This document shows positions 41,732 to 53,075 of a stretch of 64,000 nt of DNA, piece after piece. The notes under the pieces were generated by a model. The model was not told the DNA's origin, ran no database searches, and saw only the letters and a list, made by a program, of their open reading frames with translations. How positions within the stretch are numbered: the first letter of the stretch is position 1; each line of letters starts with the position of its first letter. Source of the DNA: Saposhnikovia divaricata. Its lineage: Eukaryota > Streptophyta > Magnoliopsida > Apiales > Apiaceae. The translations under genes and the position numbers were made by a program. The stretch spans positions 58,019,001 to 58,083,000 of the forward strand of contig CM071596.1 of NCBI GenBank assembly GCA_036435485.1. Reading direction: 5' to 3'.

Positions 41732-42992
41732 TGTTGAGTATTGAATACAGTAAAAGAATACAGAGGGGGGGGTGAATGGATTCTTGAATTTTTCTTCGGT
41801 CTTGAATCTTTGCAGCAAGATAAGTGATGAGTGTGTAAGATATGAAGATGCGGATAATTAAACACAAACACAACACAATATCACTTTAATCTAATATTTT
41901 ATTAGATAAAGATTTTGCTACAATCTTTGAATACAAATGATAGTATTCTCAGCTTCATTTTTCTCAGAGAGATATTTTCTGGATATTTTTGAGAAACTTC
42001 AAAACCTTAACAGCTAAGGAAGTGAGGCTGTATCCTTATAGACATGGATACACCCACTTGCTACAAATGAGGTAGGTAAAACAAAAGCACTTTCCAGTCT
42101 GTCTATCTCATTTTAGTAAGAGTCCAAACGGCTACAGATTTGACTTTGAAAAGCCTGTTTAGATCCACTTCTTCAGCTCCTTGTCCCTTGTCTTATCTCT
42201 CCAAGCTTCTTTGTAGGCTTTCCAGCATGCTTTATAGGACAGAGTCAAATAAAGTGTGCTGGCTTGTTGCAGGTTTCTGACTTGTACAATTCTTCAGTAT
42301 TTTGTCCTCAAGAATGTATTCGAGAAGTGACTAAGTGAGTGATTCGAGAACTGGAGTTGACTTGATCGATAACTCTGAGTTCTCGAATAGTGTTATCTTG
42401 ACATATCGAATCACTTCTCGAATAGCTCTTTTCTCTGGGACTCCTTGAGATATCGAATAGAGCATTTTGACATATCGAATCCCTGAGATATCGAACAGAG
42501 CATTTTGACATATCGAATCCCTGAGATATCGAATAGAGCATTTTGACATATCGAATCCCTGAGATATCGAATAGAGCATTTTGACATATCGAATCCCTGA
42601 GATATCGAATAGCATATTGAGAGATATCGAATAGTGTCTTCTGAGATATCGAATCTCTGACTTCTCGAATGCTAGACTTCTCGAATAGACAAATGTACTT
42701 CTCGAATTGGTACTTAGGCAAATTCTTCATTTCTTCAAATCCCAACTGTGATTATTTGGCAGTCTTTATCTCCTTGCTTGAGGCATGAACCTTGGAACTT
42801 CTTTCAAGCATTATTCTTGACTTTATAATTACAGTAACACAACTAGAATTTGATGCCTATTACAAGTACAGAACAAATAGAAACTCTACAACTAGAGGTT
42901 CCCTCAGTTAAGAGGTCATGTAGGTAATGCATAGCATTACACATACTTAGGCTTGTTATTAGATGTATTCAGGCATGCCTCTGTGACTAACA
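41732..42992 (-). repeat. Copia-2 5' LTR (1261 bp)
   Basis: Nearly identical to 28910-30169: one extra G in a G run and three substitutions (in the regions corresponding to 28990, 29104 and 29133). U3 with the seven TTCnnGAA sites and the 38-bp repeats is identical. It serves as the element's promoter. Confidence 0.96.
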
Positions 42993-42997
42993 CAATT

Positions 42998-43950
42998 AGA
43001 TCAAAACCAGATTCCCTAGGGTACCAAATGCCAAGTTTTGGTGTCCCTTTGAGAAATCTGAAAATTCTTTTAATATTAATTAAATGAGACTCTCTAAGAT
43101 GAGCCTGGAATCTAGCACATAAACATGTTTCAAGCATAATATCAGGTCTACTAAATGTTAAATATAGTAGTGAGCCAACAATGCCTCTATACTTGAAATG
43201 TCCACTTTCTTTTTCATAACATTCAATTCAGGTTTAGTGGCTGTGGTCATGGATGTTTTTACATAGGAACAATCCATTAAGTCAAATTTCTTTAAAAGAT
43301 CATAAACATATTTAGTTTAACTTATAAAGATTTTATCATTCGCTTGTTTCACTTGTAAACCAAGGTAATATGTTAACTCACCCATTATGTTGATTTCATA
43401 TTCACTTTGCATAAGTTTCCCAAACCTTTTGCAAAGTTTTTCATCAGAAGGACCAAAAATTATGTCATCCACATAAATTTGAACAAGTGTAATAGAGCCA
43501 TTGGCAGTTTTACTAAAGAGAATTTTATCAACAGTACCTCTAATGAAGTGATTCTCAAGAAGAAACTGTGAGAGATTGTCATACCCGGCTCTATGTACTT
43601 GCTTTAGGCCATAGAGTGCTTTAAGTAGAAAATAGACATATTTTGGAAAATCTAGATCTTCAAAACCAGGTAGTTAACTCACATACACCTCCAAAAATTC
43701 ACTCCTAACATCCATTTGATAGATTTTGAAATTGGCATGGGTTGCATATGCTAGAAAGATTTTGATTACTTCCAACCTTGCTACTGGTGCAAAAGTTTCA
43801 TCAAAGTCAATTCCCTCCTCTTGACAGTAGCCCTTTGCAACTAATTTAGCTTTGTTCCTTCTTACAATGCCATTTTCATCCATCTTGTTCTTGAATACCC
43901 ATTTTATATCAATAACAGACTTGTTCTTTAGCTTGGGTGCTAGCTTCCAT
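42998..43950 (-). pseudogene. Copia-3 reverse transcriptase remnant
   Basis: The - strand reads KPLNEVW-type entry remnants, DENGIVRRNKAKLVAKGYCQ, DFDETFAPVARLEVIKIF, an RT active-site region near 43460-43490 and LCARFQAHLRESHLINIKRI near the copia-2 border. Several stops and frameshifts. Confidence 0.85.
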
Positions 43951-44649
43951 ACTTCATTTTTTTAAATTGGTTTAGCTCTTCTTGCATGGCTAAAACCCAA
44001 TTTGGATCTAGAAGAGTATCCTCAACCTTCCTTGGTTCTTCTTTGGATAGGAAGCTACTGTATAAGCATTCTTCTTGAGTTTCTCTTCTAGTTTGGACTC
44101 TTGAATTTGTATCACCAACTATGTGTTCAAATAGGTGATCTCTTGGCCATTTCCTTTGAGGTGGTAAATTGATCTTGATGAAATGATTTCATTTTCTTGA
44201 TTTTGATCATTTTGGTTCGAAGTTGAGTATTGACTCTAAGAAACTGCCCTTAAGTTTATGGACCTTGCATTAGCAGTTGGTGGAGTTCTATTTGAGTACA
44301 ATGGATCCTGCCATTTGATTCTCAAGGGATGTCCCAAAATAATTGTCAATATATAGATGGTCTAGCTTTTATGTCAATGGATGAGCCTTATTGATTTTCA
44401 ACTGATGGACCATTTTGTATTTCAACGGATGGACCAATTTGAATTTAATGGATTGTTCATCTGGATTTTCCACATCCATTGAGGGTACATCTTCATCATC
44501 TTCATAATTTACTCCTCATATCTCATTCTCAAATGAGCGAAGTTCATCAAAATCTTCATCTACTAATCCTTGCATAGTTATCATCAAAGACAACATGTAC
44601 AGATTCCATAACAATGTCAAGTCTTATATTGTAGATTCTATAAGATTTT
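43951..44649 (-). pseudogene. Copia-3 integrase-RT linker, strongly decayed
   Basis: By position this is the linker between integrase and RT. Only scattered words of the expected protein can be read (for example WPRDHLF-like sequence near 44130). No open frame over about 60 codons. Confidence 0.55.
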
Positions 44650-45250
44650 CCAGCTAAGTATCGAACAAAATAGCCTCATCTGCTTTTGAGTCAAACTTTC
44701 CAAGATTTTTACATTGATTCCTTAGCATAAAACATTTACCACCAAAGACATGCAAAAATGTTATTGTTGGTTTCTTTCCTTTGAATAATTGGTATGGTGT
44801 CACGCCTTGTGCCTGATTAATCAAAGAAATATTTTGAGTGTAGCATGTAGTGTTAACTGCTTCTGTCCAGAAATCTGTAAGTAACTTTGATTCTTCAAGT
44901 ATTGTCCTAGCAGCTTCAATTAGGGTTCTTTTTTTCCTTTCTACTACACCATTTTGATGTGGTGTTCTTGGTGCAGAAAATTCATGGATAATTTCTTTTT
45001 CCTCACAAAAACCCTTCATCACAAAATTCTTGAACACAGTGCCATTATCACTTCTAATTTTCTTACTCAAAGATTAGGATTGTTGTTGAGTATCTTGATG
45101 TGATTGATGATGATTTCACTTGCCTCATCTTTAGAGTGCAGAAAGTAAGCCCATGTATATTTTGAAAAATCATCCACAATCATAAGACAATATTTCTTTC
45201 TTGAAACTGACATCACATTGACTAGTCAAAATAAATCCATATGCAAAAGC
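44650..45250 (-). pseudogene. Copia-3 integrase remnant
   Basis: 45070-44654 reads IRSDNGTVFKNFVMKGF, SAPRTPHQNGVVERKKRTL, TDFWTEAVNTTCYTQN, LHVFGGKCFMLRN: the catalytic Asp and the NGVVER block of the copia integrase. The first catalytic region (about 45200) is out of frame. Confidence 0.88.
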
Positions 45251-45460
45251 TGTAGTGGCTCAACAATGCAACCTCTTCAATGATAACATCATCTTGTGAA
45301 ATAAAACCATATCCCTTAGTATATCCTCGGTTGTTATCTCCAAAGGTAATGCTAGGGCCAGCTCTCTCCTTGAACTCTGTGAGCAGGGTAGAATCTCCAT
45401 TCATGTACCTAGAACAACCACTATCCCGGTAACATAGATTCCTTCTTTTTCCCTGCACAC
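45251..45460 (-). pseudogene. Copia-3 protease remnant
   Basis: Reads QGKRRNLCYRDSGCSRYMNGD (DSGC active site; Trp before it changed) and GYGFISQDDVIIEEVALL. The GAG-pre-integrase region that should follow is deleted. It is preceded by a GTGTGCAG acceptor-like border as in the other copia elements. Confidence 0.82.
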
Positions 45461-45472
45461 ATCAAAATCAAA

Positions 45473-46480
45473 TCAAGTTGATTTTGGTACCCAAGTTTCC
45501 TTGGGTCCTACCTTGTTAGCCACTTTCTTGTTTTTCACACCTTTTTGCACATTAGGCTTAGGAAAGTTTAAATCAACCTTTACCCTTGGTTTTGGTCTTT
45601 GAAAAATAGGGTTTATTACTTGCTCAATTGCATAAAAACCAAATTCTTGATTTGGCATAAATTATGCATGCATGTTGTTCAATCCAGGCATATTCCACGG
45701 CATTTGTGGCATGTTAAATGAATTAAAATAAGGATTTGGAACAAATGACATGGTAGCATACTCAAGTGATGCATGAGCATTTGCAACAGACATGTTAGGC
45801 ATGGCAAGCACAGTGGGCATAGGCAATGCATGAACATACATAGACATTTGCATAGAAGAGTCAATGCCTACTTTTCCATTTCTATTACTCTTCTTTTTAA
45901 ACTTAGCCTTACTCTCAATCTTTTCTAACTTGATCTTAAATTGTTTGTTGAACAAGTGACCTATGTTTGCCTTTTCAACTTTCTCATAGTTACAACGTTG
46001 TCCACTGGCAAAGTTCTTATTGACATGCCCATCTTGTTTGTTCAATTAGGCTAAGGTTTTAATACTTGCAGACTTGACCTTTAACGGATATATCTTTTAT
46101 GTTGAGCTATAATCTTTCAACGGAAGATTACTATCCGTTGATTCACTATCTGAAGTGACCTTTCCATCAACTTCCAACTTTTTCTTCTCTTCTTTCCAAG
46201 TTTCCTCACAGAAGGTTTCTATCCCTAGAACTTTGATTATGTTGTTAGCAATATCCCTGGAATCTTTCCACTTAGAAATAACTCATGTTCTCTTTCCAAC
46301 TGCTTTTTGAGAATTTCTTCTCTTTTCAAGATAGCTACAAGTTCATCCTTAGCGATCTAACAATCTCTCTTCATTTTCTCAAACTCAATGAATTGAGTTT
46401 CTAAAACAACATTTCTATCACTTAACAAATTATAAAGTTCTTTTTTTCTATTGTTTTCTCCATTATTATATCAAAGAACA
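45473..46480 (-). pseudogene. Copia-3 gag C-terminal remnant
   Basis: Reads KSNRNGKVGI, a Met/Pro/Asn-rich segment (PMPTVLAMPNMSVANAH) and the WVPKST end seen in copia gags. From 46046 to 46480 only coiled-coil-like fragments in mixed frames. The CCHC knuckle was not found. The N-terminal half of gag, leader and 5' LTR are not recognisable. Confidence 0.7.
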
Positions 46481-46689
46481 GAATCTGTCCAGATTTTGTA
46501 AAATGGGGGAAAAGGTTTTGTCTTTTTTTTTCTCTCTTGTTGACTAGTTGGTGAATGATTTGTGTGTTATGTGGCGATATATGTCAGATGTATAAAGAGG
46601 CTATGTCACCCTTTTAATCAACTTGGCATTTGTGTGGTTAATAAGAAGTTGCATTGTTGGCTTGTTCTATGATGAACACATCACTCTTA
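46481..46689. other. Unassigned non-coding DNA
   Basis: AT-rich junction between decayed copia-3 gag and the gypsy LTR. Nothing recognised. Confidence 0.4.
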
Positions 46690-47222
46690 TTGACTTATTC
46701 TTGGTTTCTTTGGTTTCTTTTCCACCAAATTCACTTGATATAATGCCCTAGATTATCATTCATGGTTCTTAATCTCGTTATGTGTTTAATCCATAATCCA
46801 TTATTCGTTCGCTTTATCGCTTAATCTCGTTATAAAGTTCTATCGATTTCTATAACGTTCGTTACACTAACTCAGGAGTTTTCGTTCTAAATAATTAATT
46901 CATATTTAATAAAATAATAAAATATAAAATCCTTGAATCCTCAAATTAAATAAATCACTTGTCTTGATCGACTTGATATACTCTTCACTGCTCGGTCAAA
47001 TATTCCATAGAAATAAAGTTTGGATTTTCTGAATTCCGATCGCGTTTACACACACTTATTTACATCATTGATTGCTAATATAACTTTACAATATCCATTT
47101 CATGTCTCGTACATAGGGTAACATGAAAAATTTCTTAATCCCAAAATCACTATTCATCCATGCAAATCACTATTCATCCTTAAAATGAAAATTTTTCTCA
47201 AGTATAAAAATTAGGGATGTTA
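46690..47222 (-). repeat. Gypsy (chromovirus-like) LTR start, 3' LTR fragment
   Basis: On the - strand TGTAACATCCCTAATTTTTA starts at 47222 directly after the polypurine tract. AT-rich LTR DNA continues to about 46690, where it becomes unrecognisable. It is similar in style to the LTR starting at 62775. Confidence 0.6.
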
Positions 47223-47715
47223 CAACTCTCCCCTCCTTAAAAGATTTCATCCTCGAAATCCCATACTAGTGTTATTGACCAATCATAAACACTTATTTCT
47301 TCTGTTCCTCATTTGTTTCCTAATATTCTTTTGTAATAAGTTCATCATTTAGCTCTTTTGTCAATACTCTCTCCGATTTCATAACTCCTTTACCCTATAA
47401 TCTTTATTTCTACTGTTTTCCCAAAAATATCTTATAATTACATAAATAAGTCAATCGATATTCTAATATTCAAATTCTCAAAACACCATCAGTCATGATG
47501 TCATATGCTAGCAACTCAATTATGTTCATATCCATTGATCTGTAGACCTATACTGAAGTATGCTCACATTGTTTTTGACCCATCATTTTATCTGAATTCC
47601 ATTTTGATAGCAAAACTCTTGTATCACAGAATATATTCTTACCGCGGCCATATATATTTTTCTGATAACTCGCGTTCATTCGAACAATTCAAAATCTGCA
47701 ATGCTCAGTAGCATG

Positions 47716-47721
<6 letters not shown>
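47223..47721 (-). pseudogene. End of gypsy pol with polypurine tract, decayed
   Basis: On the - strand GATTTCGAGGATGAAATC, then TTTTAAGGAGGGGAGAGT immediately precede the LTR. This is the familiar end of chromovirus pol plus the polypurine tract. Further upstream (47300-47720) no frame survives. Confidence 0.55.

Positions 47722-47781
<60 letters not shown>
47722..47781. repeat. (TA)n microsatellite
   Basis: About 30 AT/TA dinucleotides directly left of the hairpin MITE; a shorter run lies to its right (48108-48121). Confidence 0.98.
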
Positions 47782-47784
<3 letters not shown>

Positions 47785-47789
47785 TTGCA

Positions 47790-48100
47790 CTCCATAACAA
47801 ACACCTTATATAACAAACAATAAAGAACACCTCATATCTAATATAATTTAAGAGTTCCGTCATATCACCCAATACAAAAAATTATTATTTTTTTACCCTC
47901 TAGCAAACCAGCAAAAAAAAATTTGAAAATTTACTATGACGTCATCAGGTGAACAGTAATTTTCTTTTTTTTTTTTGCAGACTTGATAGAGGGTAAAAAA
48001 ATAATAACTTTTTGTATTGGGTGCCCCTGGCGGGGCCAAAGGATCTAATAGATCTAAGGTGTTCTTTGTTGTTTGTTATATAAGAGTGTTCTGTATGGAG
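47790..48100. mobile_element. Hairpin MITE (about 311 bp)
   Basis: The left end CTCCATAACAAACACCTTAT matches the inverted right end CTCCATACAGAACACTCTTA. The inverted similarity continues inward (CACCCAATACAAAAA near 47868 and its complement near 48012), so nearly the whole element folds into one hairpin. A TGACGTCA site lies in the loop region. Non-coding. Superfamily not assigned; flanking TA repeats hide the target duplication. Confidence 0.75.
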
Positions 48101-48240
48101 CAGAGGCCTATATATATATATATTCTTTTATCCACGTATTTATCCATCAACAATTCACTTAAAATCTATATATCCATATCATTCAATCTCAAACTTAGTA
48201 CATAGCTATCACAGCTATTGTCACAACTAATTTTATGTCA

Positions 48241-51200
48241 ATGGTTATTTAATTATGATTATCACTACAATGGTCATGTTTGGGTGGGCTGGGACCCCTC
48301 CGTTTGGCGTATCTCTTTGCATTCTAAATCTGCTCAACACATAACTTGTATAGTTACCTTTCTTGAGAAAAGTATAACTTTTTTGGTGACTTTTGTTTAT
48401 TCTTATAATGAGGCCCAAGATCGTATCCCACTCTGGAGAGATTTAAATTCCCTCAGTTTTACCAGTTTGCCTTGTTGTTGTTAAGGGGATTTCAACTGTA
48501 TTCTCAGTATCAATGAAGTTCGTGGGGGAAGGGAACCTTGGACTCCTGGAATGCAAGCTTTCAAAGATTGTCTCTCAAATGCTGGCCTTGGCCCTATAAG
48601 GACAGTGGGGGATCTCTTCACTTGGACTAACAATCGTCCTTTAGACCCGATTTTCAAGCGTCTTGACAGGGTGGTTGGCAATGGATCCTGGATCACCACT
48701 CACACATAAGGTTATGTTGTGGTCAAGAATAGAGGCATAATGGATCACAACCCTCTTCTCCTGTCTGTGCCTATGCAACTCGACCGGTATAGTAAGCCAT
48801 TTCAGTTCTATAATTTTATGGTTGATCTCCCTGACTTCCAACTGACTGTTTCAAAGGTTTGGAATTCTACTATCTTGTTTGGAGACCCTTTGGCCATTCT
48901 GTGCAGGAAATTAAAGGCTGTCAAACATTCCCTAGTTGATCTTAATAAAAAGCATGGTAATGTGCACTTTAATGTCCAATTGGCCCGTGATGCCTTAGCT
49001 ACTATTCAAGATAGTCTTGTTGTTGCCCCTTCTGATGATCTGCATGCAAATGAAAATGTTCTTATTGGGAAACTAAATCAGGCTCTTCTAGAGGAGGAGT
49101 CCCTTCTGCTTCAAAAATCGAGGGTAAAATGGCTATCAAAAGGTGATGGCAATAACAGTTATTTTCACAATCAATGTAAAGCTAAATGGAACCACAACAA
49201 GGTTTTGGCTCTGTTTGATCATTCAAGAGACTTGTTGCATGGCCAACGAAATTGTGCCAAAATTGTTGTCGATTACTACACGGAGTTCTTCGGCTCTCCA
49301 ACCTCTTCTTTTGATCATTACAGCATTAACCTTGAGGACATTGCATGCCCCACTATCTCTGAAGCCCAGGCTGTGAACCTTGAAGCCCCTGTTTCCAGAG
49401 AGCTCATTTATGCCACTTTAAAGAAAATGAAAAAGAACAAAGCCCCGAGACCTTATGGGTTTAATGTTGAATTCTTCTTGGCCACTTGGAACATTGTTGG
49501 TGACTGTTTTTGTGATGTTGTACTCTCCTTATTCAATGACCTTAACATGCATCAAGGTATAAACTCTACAAACATTGCTCTAATTCCTAAAGTTGCAATC
49601 CCTGCTCACATTCGTGATTTTAGACCCATTTCTCTATGCACTATTGCTTATAAGTGTATCTCAAAAATCATTGATGCTCGACTAAAAATTATTCTACCTA
49701 GTGTCATTGATATTGCCCAGTCGCCCTTTATTCTGGGTAGGCATAACATTTTGCTAGCATAAGAGTTATTTCGTGGCTACGACAGGGAAACAGGGGCTTC
49801 GAGGTGTGCTCTTAAACTAGATCTTCACAAAGCTTTCGATTCTGTTCGATGGGACTTTATTCTTGTTGTCCTTTACAGAATGCAATTTCCTTCTCGTTTT
49901 ATCAGCTGGATTCAACTTTGCATTTGTGGAGCTATGTACTCTGTCAAATTAAATGGAACGACTCATGGATATTTTAAAGGAACCAGGGGCATACGTCAAG
50001 GAGACCCCATGTCCCCTTACATCTTTATATTGTGTATGAATGTGCTCTCTCAAATGTTGAATCCAAAACCTACGGGGTTTAAACATTACTGGCGCTATAA
50101 AGATCTTGACCTCACACACCTGTTCTTTGCTGATGACGTGCTCTTCTTCAGTCATGGGGATCAAGTTTCTATCTCTCACATTATGGATTCTGTCAATAGG
50201 TTTTCTCAGTTAAGTGGTCTGGTCCCTAGTGCTCAGAAAAGTACTAGTTTCTTTTGTGAGTGCTCTACTACTCTTGTCAATTGGTTCGATGATAGGTTTG
50301 GCATTCCTCGAGGCAGCCTTCCTGTTCAGTTTCTAGGGGTGCCACTTATTTCTTCCAAGATTTGTGTTAATGACTGTATGCCTCTTATAGAAAAGCTCAC
50401 ACGCAGAATTTCTGTTTGGACCGCGCTGCTCTTATCCCTGGCAGGAAGGGTCCAACTGGTTAAGTCTGTGTTGTTTGCCATGCAAGCGTTTTGGTTAAAT
50501 CACTTTATTCTCCCTAATGCAATTCATGATACTGTTCAATCTATGCTCACTAGATTTATATGGAAAGGTAATATCAATGATAAAGGGGGTGCAAAAATAG
50601 GCTGGAAAACTATTTGCTTGCCTAGAGTTGAAGGTGGTTTAGGATTTAAGGACACATCTGAATGGAACAAAGCTCAAGTTATTCGTCACTTGCTTAAGGT
50701 TATCAATCGTGATCCTTCTTTATGGGCCAATTGGATTAATCGAACAGTCCTCAAGCACAAGCACTTTTGGACCATGAGTATTCCTTCAGACTGCTCTTGG
50801 ATTTGGAAGAAAGTTCTGAGGCTACGTGCTGTGGCACTACAATTTATTACCTATTCGATTGGAGATGGCACTACAATATCACTTTGGTTTGATCCATGGT
50901 GGAATAACTCCTGTCTTGCTGGTAACACAACTGGTCCTATTATTTCTCAGTGTAGATTGAATGCTAAGGCTATGGTTCATGACATTATCAGCACGGGCTC
51001 CTGGTGCTTACCAGGACCTAATAATAGACATCATCATATAGATCCTGTCCTGTTGAATTGGTTGCAAAACTTCACAAACCCAGGCTTCAACTTAAACTCT
51101 CGTGATGCAATTTTATGGAATGGTGTGGACACTCGAAAGATTAAAACTTGGCATGTATGGGAGAGTCTCAGGCACCGTAGCCAACAAGTCATCTAGTTTC

Positions 51201-51681
51201 AAGCTATTTGGCACCAACTCAAGATCGAACGGTATGCCAACATCAATGGTTACTTAGTCATGGGAGACTTAATACTCTGAATCGTCTTGCTAGATTTGGT
51301 ATTGCACTGGACCGGCAGTGCTTCTTGTGTATTGGAGGCCGTGAGACTGACACTCACCTTTTCTTACAATGCTCGTATAGCAGATTTGTGCTATCTTCGA
51401 TTCTCTCATCATTTAACCTGGGCATTACTGGGCATACATGGCTTGATTTTCAGCAGAATGTCCTAGCTATCCAAGATGGAGCTAAAAGAAGAATAGTGTT
51501 ACTAATGGTTCAAATCTACACTTATTTCATTTGGAGAGAAAGGAATGCTCGGAAGCATAACAAATGTATTCTTGGCCTGAAGATACTTTTGAAGGGCATA
51601 GTTGTTGACACCAGAGCCAAACTTGCTACATCTCCATGGTTTTCGAAAATAGTTTATACTAGGCCTGACTTAATAGTTTGA
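48241..51681 (+). pseudogene. LINE ORF2: endonuclease (partial), reverse transcriptase, C-terminal zinc region
   Basis: In order: endonuclease C-terminus (VWVGWDPSVWRISLHS, GDFNCILSINEVRGG, MDHNPLLLSV), RT fingers and palm (KKNKAPRPYGFNVEFF, DFRPISLCTIAYKCISKII, GIRQGDPMSPYIFILCMNVL), the RT active site FFADDVLFF (about 50120), and the zf-RVT region (HQWLLSHGRLNTLNRLARF, CFLCIGGRETDTHLFLQC). In-frame stops are at 48482, 48707, 49760 and 51194; the third sits where ELFRGY is normally preceded by Gln and the fourth where Trp is usual. A frameshift occurs near 51220. Confidence 0.92.
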
Positions 51682-51803
51682 CTGTTTATATCACTATTAT
51701 TTTTTGCTTTCTATCTTCAATCTGTTACCCGCAGATTGTTTATAGATAGTCCTATCTATGGCCTGTCATAGATCATGGGTTAATCCCTTTGTAAATTCCC
51801 CCT

Positions 51804-51809
<6 letters not shown>

Positions 51810-51846
<37 letters not shown>
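51810..51846. repeat. (AT)n tract in LINE 3' tail
   Basis: AT repeat between the 3' untranslated region and the A tail of the LINE. Confidence 0.95.
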
Positions 51847-51850
<4 letters not shown>

Positions 51851-51873
51851 TTAGCAAAAAAAAATTTATGTCA

Positions 51874-52346
51874 TTTTGTCCTTATACCCTGGAATAGGAG
51901 AATACTATATTCTGAAAATCCCAATATTCTATACTTGTCTTGTAAAACATACACTTATAAATAACGCATTCATTTATCTCCCCTGGTAGTCATACTGTAA
52001 TATTCAAGAAATTTCTTCCCAAACTATTTCACAAGATTTATGTTACAATTTTATAAATCATCCTTCTCATTCCGTATGCAAACTATTTCTTTATACCAAG
52101 TACTGACATACATCAGTCATTTCAATTACTCACTTATCATCTGATCTGTCTTGTTCGTTCTTACTCTCGTGACAACTCATTCTTGAATCGATAGTTTGAT
52201 TATCTATCATATTTGACAACTTAACCTACAAGAATTTCCTTTCAATCTCTTAAAAAAAATTCATTTTTCAACTTTTATAATCCTACAGCTTTCGTTGTTA
52301 ACCCGTATAGCCTTTACCACATACTCATAATACTTCGATCACAATT
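51874..52346. other. Non-coding remainder of gypsy internal region
   Basis: AT-rich, C-rich on the + strand, without frames. By position it continues the gypsy DNA interrupted by the MITE and the LINE. No PBS could be identified next to the LTR at 52347. Confidence 0.35.
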
Positions 52347-53075
52347 GTTACACCCCCGACCAATAACAAATACAAATACCCGGTAACCCAGGGGTATTTT
52401 ATAAAAATTCGGCATGAAGTATCCGTAAATCGGACTATCCACCGGTAATTCAACCAAAACCAAATTTCCATTTAACAAATACAAATAAAACTTAATACAC
52501 CAATGATTCCTCACCGAGGATCGATTTCAGGTTATGGTATGAAACAAGAATCTAATTAATACAAATTATTACAACTTCTATCTCTGCTCTAATACAAATT
52601 ACTATACCATCTACTTCGTAGCTCAATCCAAATCTGTGCTTACCCGCTCTAACTCCGAAATATATCCGTATAGAATGCCTCATCGCTCTCATTCGCAGGG
52701 ATAAATGTAGTAGATCCTCGTTAAACCTAACTGCAAAGGGTTAGGTAAAACAAACCAAGAGTGAGCCAAAGAACGCTGAAAAAGTACATAGTGTAGTGAA
52801 CAATGATTCTACAATATTTCATTGATGAACAATATCAATGATCAAACTATCTCAAGGGAATAACTCAATTTCTATCATATCATAAAACTTTCCATTTTTC
52901 TTTAAATCATAACCTTTTTCTCAAAAACGTTTCTTTCCACCAAAACATACTTTTCATAAAACTTTTTAAAAACATTTAAGTTGATTGTATTATTATCCTG
53001 ATTATGGACAATACGGGTGATTAGCCACGTAAAGTCCCCCTTCCTTTGAAATTGGGTTCCCAATTAGGCAACACA
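52347..53075 (-). repeat. Outer gypsy LTR, 3' portion
   Basis: On the - strand it ends GGTCGGGGGTGTAACA at 52347. Positions 52380-52470 (inverted) match the inner LTR near 56600-56670 (GGTGGATAG, then GAATTTTT and CCCCTG). It is split at 53075 by the inner solo LTR and resumes at 56763. Confidence 0.75.

Larger units (their letters stand above)
28910..42992 (-). mobile_element. Copia-2: complete, recent Sirevirus-like Ty1/copia element (14,083 bp)
   Basis: Both LTRs, primer-binding site and polypurine tract are present, and a perfect 5-bp duplication CAATT flanks it (28905-28909 and 42993-42997). The order on the - strand is: 5' LTR, PBS, gag, protease, integrase, RT, RNase H, spacer, extra ORF A, extra ORF B, PPT, 3' LTR. 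By eye the LTRs differ at three bases and one G-run length in about 1260 bp (about 0.24%), so insertion is recent on a plant time scale. One frameshift in pol (near 38616) would disable this copy if real. Confidence 0.96.
22590..46480 (-). mobile_element. Copia-3: old Ty1/copia element on - strand, split by two insertions
   Basis: Pol and gag remnants run right to left: gag 46480-45480, protease 45460-45262, integrase 45240-44650, RT 43950-42998, RNase H 28909-28581 and 22724-22600. CACTA-2 (22728-28580) and copia-2 (28910-42992) interrupt it. At both sites, excluding the insertion and one target-duplication copy restores the frame. Many frameshifts and stops mark it as old. Neither LTR was delimited. 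Confidence 0.88.
48241..51864 (+). mobile_element. 5'-truncated L1-type LINE (non-LTR retrotransposon)
   Basis: It begins within the endonuclease domain and ends with an (AT)n tract and a short A tail at about 51856-51864. A 9-bp duplication TTTATGTCA flanks it (48232-48240 and 51865-51873). ORF1 and the 5' half of the endonuclease are missing, as expected from incomplete target-primed reverse transcription. The remaining ORF2 is one frame with a few stop codons, so decay is moderate. Confidence 0.93.
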
